Assembly: GCF_014377975.1 (NCBI RefSeq)
Contig: NZ_JACMOO010000126.1
Coordinates: forward strand, 1 to 39,056
Reading direction: 5' to 3'
DNA: 39,056 bases
Source of the DNA: Ferruginibacter sp.
GTDB taxonomy: Bacteria > Bacteroidota > Bacteroidia > Chitinophagales > Chitinophagaceae
Numbering within the stretch: position 1 is the first letter of the stretch; each line of letters begins with the position of its first letter. The translations under genes and the position numbers were made by a program. The notes beneath the pieces are model-generated. The model had not been told where the DNA came from. It worked only from the letters and a program-made list of their open reading frames with translations, and ran no database searches. Of this stretch, positions 20,346 through 29,251 are shown piece after piece.

Positions 20346-20438
20346 GGTGAAAGAAAGAAATTTATTATTATTTTATTTTGAAATGCAGAAGAAAATAAGA
20401 GGTTAAAAAATATTTTTACCAATCAACTTATCTCTAAA

Positions 20439-20948
20439 TTATAAATATCTTTCTTCAATTATTTTTTTATGATGATAGAAGTGCCCAAGTGTTATATAAC
20501 CTATACTGGCAACGCTTGTAGGAATATTATTGGCACTGCCCATTCTTTTTAATGCGTCGGCTGAAAAACTTTTGAACAGCAGTCCGGTTGCCTGGCGCAC
20601 CGCTAAAAATTCTTCAGAAAGGTTTTGCCAGCTTCTGGTATTGGCTGTACCACTTGCGGCGTACGCATTTTCATCAAACCCAGCTATATTGTTGCGTTCG
20701 TTTCTTGCAAAACACAAGGCACGAAAACAAAAAATTCTTTCGGTATCAATTACATGCTGCAATAAATCTTTCAACGTCCATTTATTCTCTGCATACGCAT
20801 ACATAGATTTATTTTCTGAAATTGTATCGAGTAAATTTTTTATCACCGGCCATTGATTGGCAAAACCTGCCATCAATTCATCATCAGGTACCAGATCAAT
20901 ATATTTTTGAAAATATGGCGGATAACTTTCCGGGAATGGTTTAAACAT
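20439..20948 (-). CDS. DinB-family protein
   Basis: A 169-residue four-helix-bundle protein of the DinB/YfiT-like metal-dependent superfamily. The metal-binding histidines are visible in LLQHVIDTERIFCFRALCFA (helix 2) and GHFYHHKKIIEERY (C-terminal helix). Members include bacillithiol and mycothiol transferases as well as proteins of unknown role; the partial bacillithiol-type deacetylase gene at the left edge makes a thiol link possible but does not prove it. No signal peptide. It is convergent with prc and shares its terminator. Confidence 0.88.
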   Translation of the reverse strand: MFKPFPESYPPYFQKYIDLVPDDELMAGFANQWPVIKNLLDTISENKSMYAYAENKWTLKDLLQHVIDTERIFCFRALCFARNERNNIAGFDENAYAASGTANTRSWQNLSEEFLAVRQATGLLFKSFSADALKRMGSANNIPTSVASIGYITLGHFYHHKKIIEERYL

Positions 20949-20976
20949 ACAATAATTTTTATAGCGTAAAATAAAA

Positions 20977-20997
20977 TGCCGGGTAAATTACCCGGCA
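20977..20997 (-). terminator. Rho-independent terminator of the S8 protease gene
   Basis: The sequence tgccgggtaa / ttacccggca is a perfect 10-bp inverted repeat around one base. On the minus strand it is followed by TTTTATTTT, and it starts about 31 bp after the stop of the subtilisin-like gene. Confidence 0.8.
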
Positions 20998-21028
20998 CTA
21001 AATTAATACTTTTCAAAACTGAACTAAA

Positions 21029-22693
21029 TTATCCTTTTTTATTTTTTGTGATTTTTGATTTTGGCAATGCTTCGTTCACCGCTTGCCGGTCTCCTTGTAT
21101 TGTAGCCGCTAATTTTACGGCTTCATACGCATTCAGCAAACCGCCGCTTACACATAGTTCGCTCAATTTTGTTTTATCCGTTGTTCCCGGAATGGTTACT
21201 TCTGTATCGGGAGCTACGGCAGATTTTTCGATGATGTATTTTAATTGCTTAGCACTTAACGTTGGAAAATATTCCAGTAAAAGCGCCGCAGTTCCGGCAA
21301 CTACAGGACATGCCATACTTGTACCGGACGCATTTCCATAATTGTTGCCACCTGGTATGGTAGAATAAATTTGTACACCCGGAGCAAAAACATCTACCTC
21401 TTTTTTACCATAGTTGCTAAAATTGGCCGTAATGCTGCCGGTTTGCGGATCACCGCTGGCACCAACCGTTATCCAGTTGGTAGCTTTTTGGCCGTTATCA
21501 AGATAAACAGGACTTGGGAAATTATCTGTACTATCTACATTTTTTGCATCATTTCCTGCAGCGTGTACCAGTAATACACCCCTGCTTTCTGCAAATCTTA
21601 CCGCACTATCTACCCATCGTTTTTCAGGCGAAAATTCTTTACCAAAACTCATACTGATTATCTGTGCTCCATTTTCTACTGCATAGCGAATGGCAGTGGC
21701 AATATCTTTATCATGCTCATCTCCATCTGGCACTGCACGTACCATCATGATGCGCACATTATCCGCAATGCCCTGGATTCCTTTTCCATTATCTCTTACT
21801 GCGCCAATAATACCAGAGCAATGGGTACCGTGAAATGGAGTGGCCGCCATAATATCTTTGTTGCCATAAAAGCGGTCATTGATATCATTTTCATCATCCT
21901 GTACAATTTCTTTTCTATATTCTTCCGGTGCATGGTCAGCAGCATCTGCCTTTCTTAAATCTCCCTGTAATTCATCAATAATCTGTTTATTACTTAATTC
22001 ATTACTGCTGTTTGCTTTACACAATTGCAGTAAGAATGCCTTGGTTCTATTTGCAGCTGCATCAACTGAAGTAAATTTTTCAAGGTCGGTGCAATTGTAT
22101 TCTTCCTTACCAATTTCTTTTTTTATAACAGAATCACCTTTTAAAAAGCCGGGCAATAGTTGTCTTAAAAAAGCTGTTTCAGCAGGATTTACCTGTCCCA
22201 CGATTTTTTCTTTTGCTTTTTTATATAATTCCACTTCATTTTTTTCACTGGCGGTCAGTGTAGAATCTGCCGGAATTTCGTCACCGTATTTTGCTTTTAA
22301 TGCTGTGTAAACACGGGCTCCTTCATAACTATCTTCTTTAACATTTCGCCCATCTTTACCACCCAAAAAATTCCATCCATGTACATCATCAATATAACCA
22401 TTGTGGTCATCATCAATACCATTGCCTGGAATTTCTTTTGCATTGGTCCATAAAATTGATTTAAGATCTTCATGCAGGGTATCAACGCCACTATCAATTA
22501 CCGCCACTACTACTTGTTTGCTTTTTAGTTTTTTTGCTTTTATAAAATCATACGCCTTATCAAGGCTGATGCCATAATAGCCCGAAGCAGCCCGATCCAG
22601 CTGATACCAGTTTTTGGGAATTTCGGTTGTCGTTTTTTGAGCAAATACTGCAGCGCTAAACAACAAAGCACTGCTTACTATCCATATCTTCAT
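21029..22693 (-). CDS. Secreted subtilisin-like serine protease (S8)
   Basis: A 554-residue exported protease with a signal peptide (about 1-19, ending VFAQ). The catalytic triad is D67 in VVAVIDSGVDTLHEDL, H288 in FHGTHCSGIIGAV and S459 in GNASGTSMACPVVAGT; the oxyanion asparagine is N381 in VHAAGND. The spacing between D and H is about 220 residues, far more than the roughly 30 of subtilisin; the extra part (about 110-270) is charged and helical and could be a regulatory insert. The mature domain starts almost at the N-terminus, so there is no large propeptide. It is monocistronic with its own terminator. Likely works in the periplasm or outside the cell. Confidence 0.95.
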   Translation of the reverse strand: MKIWIVSSALLFSAAVFAQKTTTEIPKNWYQLDRAASGYYGISLDKAYDFIKAKKLKSKQVVVAVIDSGVDTLHEDLKSILWTNAKEIPGNGIDDDHNGYIDDVHGWNFLGGKDGRNVKEDSYEGARVYTALKAKYGDEIPADSTLTASEKNEVELYKKAKEKIVGQVNPAETAFLRQLLPGFLKGDSVIKKEIGKEEYNCTDLEKFTSVDAAANRTKAFLLQLCKANSSNELSNKQIIDELQGDLRKADAADHAPEEYRKEIVQDDENDINDRFYGNKDIMAATPFHGTHCSGIIGAVRDNGKGIQGIADNVRIMMVRAVPDGDEHDKDIATAIRYAVENGAQIISMSFGKEFSPEKRWVDSAVRFAESRGVLLVHAAGNDAKNVDSTDNFPSPVYLDNGQKATNWITVGASGDPQTGSITANFSNYGKKEVDVFAPGVQIYSTIPGGNNYGNASGTSMACPVVAGTAALLLEYFPTLSAKQLKYIIEKSAVAPDTEVTIPGTTDKTKLSELCVSGGLLNAYEAVKLAATIQGDRQAVNEALPKSKITKNKKG

Positions 22694-22793
22694 AGTTTAA
22701 ATTTTTTATTAAGAAGCAATTTATTAAAAAGCATTAACATACCCTAACCGATTGAGAAAATACATCGTCTTTATAATAATTATTAACAGCTTT

Positions 22794-23624
22794 TTATAAA
22801 GGAATAAGCTTTACAAAAAAAGGGAGGGTAATGTTTGTTGAGGGAGGATTTTTTTTGCTAAACAAGGCAAATACGCTGCTGCCACTGCCACTCATGGCTG
22901 CATACACTGCACCCACCTGATACAGGCGTTCCTTAATGTCTTTTATAAGGGGATAAGTTTTGAATACACTTTCTTCAAAATCGTTTACTAAAAATTTTTG
23001 CCAGGTATTAACGGGCTGGTTGATTATTTCAACTAATGATAACGGGTTGCTGGTGGCCTGATGAAGTGGCACTGCAGAAAAGGCCTCTCCTGTACTTACA
23101 TGAATTCCGGGATTAACCAATGCAAGGATATAGCCAGAAAGATCTGCTGTTACTGGCTCCAGCAATTCGCCTCGGCCGGTAGCCATACAGGGAGTATTTA
23201 TAATAAAAAATGCACAGTCGCTGCCCAAATGCGTTGCGTACGCAATTAATTGTGATACAGATAAATTTAAGCTGAAAAGTTTATTTAATAATTGTAAAGT
23301 AAAGGCAGCATCGGCAGAACCGCCACCCAGACCGGCTCCCATGGGTATACATTTATGCAAATGCATTTGTATACAGGGCAATTCAGGGAAATCTTTTTTT
23401 AACAACCAATAAGCTTTCACGCAAAGATTATCGGCACTATCTCCGTTAACGGGTAAACCTGAGTTGCTGAAAATGAGGAAATCTTTATTATCTGAAAGAA
23501 TTATTTCCAGTGCATCGTTGAAGGGCAATGGATAAAAAATGGTTTCTATATTATGATAACCATCCGCTCGTCTATCTAGAATGCGCAGGCCAAGATTAAT
23601 TTTGCAATCAGGAAAAACAAGCAT
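22794..23624 (-). CDS. ispE: 4-diphosphocytidyl-2-C-methyl-D-erythritol kinase
   Basis: A 276-residue GHMP-family kinase that phosphorylates CDP-methylerythritol in the methylerythritol phosphate route to isoprenoids. The GHMP ATP-binding loop is PMGAGLGGGSADAA at residues 94-107, the N-terminal motif is CKINLGLRILDRRADGYHNI with the conserved lysine K8, and the C-terminal glycine motif is AAMSGSGSSVFALF. LGSDCAFFI holds the usual aspartate. Length is normal. The gene stands 100 bp beyond the S8 protease and 130 bp before the DUF151 gene on the same strand, so cotranscription with the latter is possible. Confidence 0.96.
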   Translation of the reverse strand: MLVFPDCKINLGLRILDRRADGYHNIETIFYPLPFNDALEIILSDNKDFLIFSNSGLPVNGDSADNLCVKAYWLLKKDFPELPCIQMHLHKCIPMGAGLGGGSADAAFTLQLLNKLFSLNLSVSQLIAYATHLGSDCAFFIINTPCMATGRGELLEPVTADLSGYILALVNPGIHVSTGEAFSAVPLHQATSNPLSLVEIINQPVNTWQKFLVNDFEESVFKTYPLIKDIKERLYQVGAVYAAMSGSGSSVFALFSKKNPPSTNITLPFFVKLIPL

Positions 23625-23755
23625 TTTATTTAATGGATAATGTTTTAAAGGATAATTGATAATGAAGAACTGCGGTTTTTTAAAATAACTGATAGAGAAT
23701 GATGGTTCTGCATTAAAGTATCAATTAATAAATTATCTATTATCAATTATAAGCA

Positions 23756-24343
23756 TCATTTTCTTGCCTTTATTTCATCCCTGATGGCAATGGCCCTGAT
23801 ATAATCTTCCTGTTCAAGCACTTCATTTAAAAGGGTGTGCAGTTCTTCTATTGACAGGCGTTGCAGATCATCCTTGCCGCCGGTTTCAGTGGTGATGGGA
23901 ACAGTAGTTTTCTTTTTCTTCTCATCATTTTCCATTAGTATGCCGGCACTGTCTAATATATTTTCATATGTAAAAATGCTGCATCCAAACCGCACGGCCA
24001 GGGCCAGTGCATCGGAGGTGCGAGAATCAATTTCTACTGTATCATTCTGACTACTGCAAATCAATTTGCTGTAAAAAATTCCTTCCTGCAAATCGTTGAT
24101 CACTACTTCATGCAGTTCAACATTAAAAGCCATCATGAAATTTTTCATCAGGTCGTGGGTAAGGGGACGGCTGGGGCTCATACGCTCCAGTGCAACGGCA
24201 ATAGCCTGTGCTTCAAAACCACCAATTACAATTGGCAAACGGCGTAAGCCATTCACTTCACCCAACACTACAGCGTAAGAATGGGTTTGTGTAATGCTGT
24301 GCGAAAGGGCAACTATTTCTAATTCAATTTTCTTCATGTTCAA
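23756..24343 (-). CDS. Bifunctional nuclease family protein (DUF151) with UvrB/C motif
   Basis: A 195-residue protein. Residues about 1-135 are the DUF151 (BFN) domain: VVLGEVNGLRRLPIVIGGFE, then DLMKNFMMAFNVEL and EIDSRTSDALALAVRF. Residues about 155-195 form a short UvrB/UvrC interaction motif (LLNEVLEQEDYIRAIAIRDEI), a combination usual in Bacteroidota. Family members have reported RNase and DNase activity, but the physiological role is uncertain. The start MNMKKIELEIVAL was chosen over the second Met (codon 3) because a TATATTTG promoter box lies about 36 bp upstream; both starts fit. Confidence 0.9.
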   Translation of the reverse strand: MNMKKIELEIVALSHSITQTHSYAVVLGEVNGLRRLPIVIGGFEAQAIAVALERMSPSRPLTHDLMKNFMMAFNVELHEVVINDLQEGIFYSKLICSSQNDTVEIDSRTSDALALAVRFGCSIFTYENILDSAGILMENDEKKKKTTVPITTETGGKDDLQRLSIEELHTLLNEVLEQEDYIRAIAIRDEIKARK

Positions 24344-24378
24344 ATCGTCAAAAGGGAAATTAATTATTTAACTGATTG

Positions 24379-24386
24379 CAAATATA
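24379..24386 (-). promoter_or_regulatory. Candidate promoter of the DUF151 gene
   Basis: Minus strand TATATTTG fits TAnnTTTG exactly, with a TTG 21 bp upstream, matching the Bacteroidota spacing of 17-23. The TTG lies inside the etfA terminator hairpin, so promoter and terminator overlap. Confidence 0.55.
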
Positions 24387-24393
24387 AAAAACA

Positions 24394-24423
24394 AAAGCCT
24401 TTCAATACAATTTGAAAGGCTTT
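24394..24423 (-). terminator. Rho-independent terminator of the etfBA operon
   Basis: Arms aaagcctttcaa (24394-24405) and ttgaaaggcttt (24412-24423) pair perfectly over 12 bp around a 6-nt loop. On the minus strand a TTTTGTTTTTT run follows. It lies 46 bp after the etfA stop codon. Confidence 0.88.
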
Positions 24424-24469
24424 ATAAATTAAATTAATAATTTTTTATCTGGATAACTCATTAAATCAT

Positions 24470-25432
24470 TTATTGATGCTTCATTTGCTTCACTGCTTCA
24501 ATGACTTTAGGCATAACTTCAAAAGCATCACCCACAATTCCATAATCGGCTACTTTAAAAAAAGGCGCTTCAGGATCTTTGTTGATTACGACAATTGTTT
24601 TGCTCCTGTTTACCCCCGCCAGATGCTGTATGGCCCCGGAAATGCCGATGGCGAAATATAAATTTGGTGCAATGGCTAAACCTGTTTGTCCAACATGCTC
24701 ATGATGTGGCCGCCAGTTAATATCCGCAACCGGGCGGCTGCAGGCAGTTGCAGCACCCAGCAATTTTGCAAGGTCTGTTACGAGCCCCCAGCTTTCGGGG
24801 CCCTTTAATCCGCGGCCACCGCTAACTACAATTTCTGCTTCACTGAGCGGTACTTCTCCTATAACTTTATTGGTAGCAGTTACCTGTACTTTTACAGGCG
24901 CTATTGTTGCGGCAAAGGCTGCTACTTCAGCCGTTGCTTCTGTGATAGCAACCGTGAAAGAATTAGGATTAAGCGAAATAATTTTAAGGGGGGTATTGAT
25001 AAATACATTGGCAAAAGCCTTACCACTGAATACATTCTTTTTTACAGTAAAACCATTGCTCGTGTCTGGCAGCGCAATGGCACCCGAAACCAGGCCAGCC
25101 TTTAACCGGACACTTAACCTTGGCGCAATGGCTTTGCCATTAAAGTTGTTGGAAAACACAATTACTGTTGCGCCGATTGCTATTGCGGCTTCCGCAATAA
25201 TTTGGGTAAACACCTGTGCATCCACATTATTCAATGCTTCATTTTTTACAGTGTGTATTTTAGCAATACCATATTTACCGAGGGTAGTTAAATCATCCTG
25301 TACGTTACCCAGTACCAGGGCTTCTGCAACGGTGCCTGTTTGCTTTGCAATTGCAGCACCATAACCTGCAGCCTCCAAAGAGGACTTTTTAATATGACCA
25401 TCTGCCTGGTCTAAAAATATTAATATGCTCAT
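24470..25432 (-). CDS. etfA: Electron transfer flavoprotein, alpha subunit
   Basis: A 320-residue subunit of the FAD-containing heterodimer that carries electrons from acyl-CoA dehydrogenases to the respiratory chain. The C-terminal FAD-binding domain is clear: [16 protein letters not shown], then [43 protein letters not shown] (in parts) and [21 protein letters not shown]. The N-terminal domain begins [21 protein letters not shown]. Length is normal. It follows etfB by 63 bp on the same strand with a terminator after it, so the two form an operon. Cytoplasmic. Confidence 0.97.
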   Translation of the reverse strand: MSILIFLDQADGHIKKSSLEAAGYGAAIAKQTGTVAEALVLGNVQDDLTTLGKYGIAKIHTVKNEALNNVDAQVFTQIIAEAAIAIGATVIVFSNNFNGKAIAPRLSVRLKAGLVSGAIALPDTSNGFTVKKNVFSGKAFANVFINTPLKIISLNPNSFTVAITEATAEVAAFAATIAPVKVQVTATNKVIGEVPLSEAEIVVSGGRGLKGPESWGLVTDLAKLLGAATACSRPVADINWRPHHEHVGQTGLAIAPNLYFAIGISGAIQHLAGVNRSKTIVVINKDPEAPFFKVADYGIVGDAFEVMPKVIEAVKQMKHQ

Positions 25433-25495
25433 ATATTTACTTGATAATTAAAAATTAATAATTAATAATTCTTTCAAATTGAAGTGTACTTGCTA

Positions 25496-26239
25496 TCAAA
25501 TCACTTTTGCTTCTTCATGCAATAACCTTACTAATTCTTCGGGATGATCAGCGCTTACCAACTTTACACCCGCTTTAGCCGGGGGTAAAGCAAAAGAGGC
25601 AATTGAGGTAAAAGTATCTGCTGCCGCAGGTTCTACCACTTTTAAGGGTTTTGTTCTTGCACCCATGATGCCTTTCATATTTGGGATGCGTTGTTCCGCC
25701 ATTCCTTTCTGGCAACTAACCACTACAGGTAACTGCACTTTATCGGTTTCCTCACCACCATCAACTTCACGGATGATGATTGCATCGTTTCCTTCAAGGT
25801 TAAATTTTGTAGCCAGCGAAACATATGGCAGATCCAGCAGTTCGGCAACCATACCGCCAATGGAAGACCCATTGTAATCGATCGTTTCTTTACCGGTGAA
25901 AATCAGGTCGTACTTATTTTCTTTTGCAATGGTGGCAATCTGCGAAGCAATATAATAACTGTCGTGGCTATCCGAATTTACCCGAATCGCTTCATCACCG
26001 CCCAATGCTAAAGCCTTTCTAATGATGGGATCACAATCGGCGGTACCCACGGTAACCAGGTGAATTACGGTGCCGGCAACGGCTTCTTTCAATTCAATGG
26101 CTCTTACCAGTGCATACCATTCATCATAGGGGTTGATGATCCACTGTACACCTGCTGAAGCGAATTTCGTATTGTTATCAGCGAAGGCTATTTTTGCGGT
26201 GGTATCAGGCGTTTTACTGATACAAACTAAAATTTTCAT
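25496..26239 (-). CDS. etfB: Electron transfer flavoprotein, beta subunit
   Basis: A 247-residue beta subunit, partner of the alpha subunit encoded downstream. It starts MKILVCISKTPDTTAKIAF, holds the NPYDEWYALVRAIELKE helix and the nucleotide-binding region YDLIFTGKETIDYNGSSIGG, and the family signature VDGGEETDKVQLPVVVSCQ. The length is normal. It is the first gene of the operon; a TACCTTTG box at 26302-26309 is a plausible promoter, and the leader between holds a short palindrome (26254-26268). Acts in beta-oxidation or amino acid breakdown with acyl-CoA dehydrogenases encoded elsewhere. Confidence 0.97.
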   Translation of the reverse strand: MKILVCISKTPDTTAKIAFADNNTKFASAGVQWIINPYDEWYALVRAIELKEAVAGTVIHLVTVGTADCDPIIRKALALGGDEAIRVNSDSHDSYYIASQIATIAKENKYDLIFTGKETIDYNGSSIGGMVAELLDLPYVSLATKFNLEGNDAIIIREVDGGEETDKVQLPVVVSCQKGMAEQRIPNMKGIMGARTKPLKVVEPAAADTFTSIASFALPPAKAGVKLVSADHPEELVRLLHEEAKVI

Positions 26240-26253
26240 GCAAGTTCATTTTG

Positions 26254-26268
26254 CCCTGATGATCAGGG
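26254..26268. repeat. Short palindrome in the etfB leader
   Basis: CCCTGAT and ATCAGGG, perfect 7-bp arms around one central G, between the putative promoter and the etfB start codon, which begins 15 bp away. It could be an operator for a dimeric regulator of fatty acid breakdown or an RNA hairpin near the ribosome-binding site. Confidence 0.5.
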
Positions 26269-26301
26269 ATAAAAAAATAAAGTTGTTTATGCAACTAATA
26301 A

Positions 26302-26309
26302 CAAAGGTA
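26302..26309 (-). promoter_or_regulatory. Candidate -7 promoter box of etfBA
   Basis: Minus strand TACCTTTG matches TAnnTTTG and lies 63 bp before the etfB start. No TTG is found at the expected distance upstream, so support is from the -7 half only. Confidence 0.4.
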
Positions 26310-26356
26310 GGTGTTGTTCCTATAATTTACATAAAAAATTAAAAAATTATTATACC

Positions 26357-26668
26357 ATGAGCCGGATAGAAAAATTACTGGAATATTTGAAAACTTCTGG
26401 TAAAGATAGTTTTCTGCAACATGCGCTGGCGCTGGAATACATCAAGGTGGGCAGTGATGAAGAAGCACGTAAACTATTTAACGAAATTTTACTTCGGGAG
26501 CCCACGTATATAGGTTCTTATTATCACCTGGGAAAATTATTAGAGCGGGTTGCTGATTTTGACCGGGCTATCCGAATATATAAGAGAGGCATGGAAGAAG
26601 CAAAACGGGCGGGCGATAACCATTCGTACAATGAATTGCAAGGTGCGCTGGAAGACCTGGAAGAATAG
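26357..26668 (+). CDS. Small tetratricopeptide-repeat protein
   Basis: A 103-residue soluble protein made of about two to three TPR helices pairs: FLQHALALEYIKVGSDEEARKLF, then YIGSYYHLGKLLERVADFDRAIRIY, and a C-terminal helix. The conserved small and aromatic TPR positions are visible. There is no signal peptide. Such short TPR proteins are common next to Bacteroidota housekeeping genes and act as binding modules; the partner is unknown. It is divergent from etfB and convergent with the APC permease. Confidence 0.8.
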   Translation: MSRIEKLLEYLKTSGKDSFLQHALALEYIKVGSDEEARKLFNEILLREPTYIGSYYHLGKLLERVADFDRAIRIYKRGMEEAKRAGDNHSYNELQGALEDLEE

Positions 26669-26763
26669 GGTATTAAGGAATTATTTTTTAGTTTATTATA
26701 CAGATTACCGTTAATTTTCCGGTGCGTATCCAGAACAAAATATTAGAAACTCATAATTCATAA

Positions 26764-28083
26764 CTATTTCCCCCTTTTCCAAAGAATTATTACATAAAAA
26801 GGTATGCCTGCCATTAGTAAAAAAAAACCCCAGTACACCGTTTCCTGTCCTGAACCTGCGATGGCCCACAGTGAAAATAAAAACGCCAGGGCAGACAATG
26901 TAATTGTTGCAGGCCAATGGTTATGGGGTTGCAGATATTTATTTTGTAACCTGATCAGAACATAAGCTGCTGTTGAAAAAAGATAAGGAACCAACACGGT
27001 TGTGGTAGTTAGTAAAATTAAAAATTTAAACTGGTCGGCCAGGCCTTTCGTATAATTCATTACCATTAAAATACTCACCAGTACACTGCCAATTACAATA
27101 CCTGAAACAGGTACCGCCTTTTTATTTACTTTACCAAATATTGCCGGAAATAATTTGTCTTTTGAAATGGCATACGGTATTTGACCCTGTATCAGTATCC
27201 AGCCATTCAATGCGCCAAAAGCTGCAATGGCAACGCCAGCGCTTACCCAATACCGTGCGCCGTTTCCCCACATTAATACTGCAGCATCTGCAAAAGGGGT
27301 AAGGGAATGCGACAGCTGACTGGAAGGTATCATACCCATGATACTCACCGTGCTTAAAATATAAATGATGGCTGCCAAACCTGTTCCCAGTAAGGTTGCA
27401 CGGGGAATTGTTTTTTCAGGATTGGCCACACTGCCAGAAGGGATGGTGGCAGATTCCAACCCGAGAAAAGCAAAAAAAGTAAAAGTAGTGGTAGCCGTTA
27501 TGGCTGTAAAAGCCGATGTACCGCTGGCATTAAAGGGTAAAAAATATTTCAGCTTTAAAAAAAACAAACCGCCGATGGCAACCAATAATAAAGGAATTAT
27601 TTTAAGTGCGGTGGTAATCAGTTGAACAATACCCGAGGTAACAATGCCCAGTGTATTGATCCAGGTAAGTAACCAGATGGCGCTTAAACCGGTAAGGACG
27701 GCAGCAAAGGAACTGGTGGCCAGTACCGGAAAAAAAGTACTCAATGCACTAACCATTGAAACAGCAATGGCCGCATTGGTACACCAGATGGAGATCCAGT
27801 AACCCCAGGCTACCAGGAAGCCTGCAAAATCACCCAATCCCTGGCGGCAATATGCGTAAGGGCCACCATCTGCCTGGGGCATCAGCTTGCTTAAATTACT
27901 AAAAATTTTTGCCAGTAAAAATGCACCGAGCGTAGCAAATACCCATCCAATTAAACTGATACTTCCATAAGCCGCCAGGGTGGTGGGCATTAAAAAAACT
28001 CCCGCACCAATCATGTTACCCATCACCAGCGAAGTGCTTGTCCATAACCCTAATTTATTCTTTTGTGACAACTGTCCGGACAT
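26764..28083 (-). CDS. APC-superfamily amino acid permease
   Basis: A 439-residue inner-membrane transporter with about 12 hydrophobic segments. The first helix carries the APC signature MGNMIGAGVFLMPTTLA (unwound GxGIF-like motif that binds the substrate amino group), and helix 3 has PQADGGPYAYCRQGLG. FFAFLGLESATIPSGSVANPEKTIPRATL is the typical stretch before helix 7. The pattern is closest to the YjeH/AdiC-like group (basic amino acid or polyamine antiporters and exporters), but the substrate cannot be set from sequence. Monocistronic; no terminator was seen in the 95 bp shared with the convergent TPR gene. Confidence 0.9.
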   Translation of the reverse strand: MSGQLSQKNKLGLWTSTSLVMGNMIGAGVFLMPTTLAAYGSISLIGWVFATLGAFLLAKIFSNLSKLMPQADGGPYAYCRQGLGDFAGFLVAWGYWISIWCTNAAIAVSMVSALSTFFPVLATSSFAAVLTGLSAIWLLTWINTLGIVTSGIVQLITTALKIIPLLLVAIGGLFFLKLKYFLPFNASGTSAFTAITATTTFTFFAFLGLESATIPSGSVANPEKTIPRATLLGTGLAAIIYILSTVSIMGMIPSSQLSHSLTPFADAAVLMWGNGARYWVSAGVAIAAFGALNGWILIQGQIPYAISKDKLFPAIFGKVNKKAVPVSGIVIGSVLVSILMVMNYTKGLADQFKFLILLTTTTVLVPYLFSTAAYVLIRLQNKYLQPHNHWPATITLSALAFLFSLWAIAGSGQETVYWGFFLLMAGIPFYVIILWKRGK

Positions 28084-28463
28084 TTTACGAATCGTTTTAC
28101 AATGATCGTGGAAGATACAATTTTATGCTTAGGAGCGGTAAACCATCTATAAATCAGCTTTGAAGAGTTTGTACGAAAGGCAAAAAGAGTCAGGTAGTTC
28201 AATAAAAATAATAACTACCGGCTATGCACACACAAAGATGTATGTTAAAGAATGGCATCGCTTTTTTTTGTGAATTAATTTATTGAGGGGAACAGTTTAG
28301 CGGTAGTATTTTTTATTTTTTGTAAGCCGGTAGTCATTAACCGGGCAGGCAAGATCTGCAGAATGTTTGCTCCGCCTGTATCTTTTTTATCTCTGTTTTT
28401 TGGTTATTTATTTAAATTCAGCCGTTGACAGAACATCAGTCAATTTTTTAGTAATCATACAAA
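28084..28463. other. Gene-free stretch between permease and hcp
   Basis: About 380 bp with no usable open frame. Words actaccggct (28213) and agccggtagt (28325) form a 10-bp inverted pair about 100 bp apart, of unknown meaning. No T-run hairpin or promoter box was clear. Confidence 0.35.
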
Positions 28464-28958
28464 TTACGTCCACGAATCGCTGGCTACAATATTACCGTTT
28501 ACCCATATCCAATTTATCTTCTGATAAGTAAAAGCTACTTCTTCGTATTCTGTAAATTTCATCATGTCAGGATTTTTATTGTTGAGCATGATACTTTTTA
28601 TATCACTGATATTTGCATTGGTTAACCTCACGGTGTAATGGTTTACTTCCATACCACCAGCACCTGAACCCGCTTGTATATGCGGAGTAAAAAACTGTAA
28701 CTCCCAACTGATGATATTTTCATTGTTCACCAGCGCATTAAATAGCAACGGAGTACTGCTGTCTAACTCTTTGGTAATTACAAAAGGCTTGTGCTGCCTT
28801 TTGCCGGTGGGTAAACCGCTTGCTGCATCCCTGGGCGAAACAATTTCGTGGTTTACAGCAATCACCATTATTTTTCCTTCCCGGCCTTTTTGCGTTACGC
28901 TGCCTTTAACATCGCCTTGTTTTTGTCCGGTTAATTTTAAATATGCATTTAGTGCCAT
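28464..28958 (-). CDS. hcp: Hcp-family type VI secretion tube protein (orphan)
   Basis: A 164-residue protein of the Hcp1 family, the hexameric ring protein that forms the inner tube of type VI secretion systems. The start MALNAYLKLTGQKQGDVKG matches the family N-terminus, so ATG 28958 is preferred over the ATG 27 codons upstream. Family features include GREGKIMVIAVNHEIVSP, TGKRQHKPFVITKELDSSTP and the C-terminal FTYQKINWIWVNGNIVASDSW. No tss genes (sheath, baseplate, membrane complex, VgrG) are nearby, so it is an orphan that may serve a system encoded elsewhere or act as an effector carrier. It has its own promoter region; no partner effector or immunity gene is adjacent. Confidence 0.88.
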   Translation of the reverse strand: MALNAYLKLTGQKQGDVKGSVTQKGREGKIMVIAVNHEIVSPRDAASGLPTGKRQHKPFVITKELDSSTPLLFNALVNNENIISWELQFFTPHIQAGSGAGGMEVNHYTVRLTNANISDIKSIMLNNKNPDMMKFTEYEEVAFTYQKINWIWVNGNIVASDSWT

Positions 28959-29251
28959 AATAAATTGTTTTAGACAATTAAGATAATTATTAATTTCCGT
29001 TAATACAAGCAGGTTATTTGTACTGATTTTTCGTAACAATTTTGTAAATCTCCTTTAGTCAGGATGGGATGGTTATTTGAGTGAAAATGTTTCATCACAA
29101 TTTTCAGCCATTTCAAAATCACTGAGTCTCAAACGATTTCAAAGCAAGAAAAAATTTGAGTGGATACTGCAATTTTTTAGTGGTTAATAAACCGGGGGCA
29201 TAAAGACACAGGCACGAAATTTCCTTCAATAAACTGGCAACTATTTTTTTA

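Noticed and set aside
28213-28334. 10-bp inverted pair (actaccggct / agccggtagt) about 100 bp apart
   Set aside because: Short arms and a long gap; can arise by chance and shows no link to a gene feature.
28464-28958. Possible type VI or contractile injection cluster around hcp
   Set aside because: The neighbours are a permease and a YdjC-type deacetylase; no sheath, baseplate or spike gene is present.
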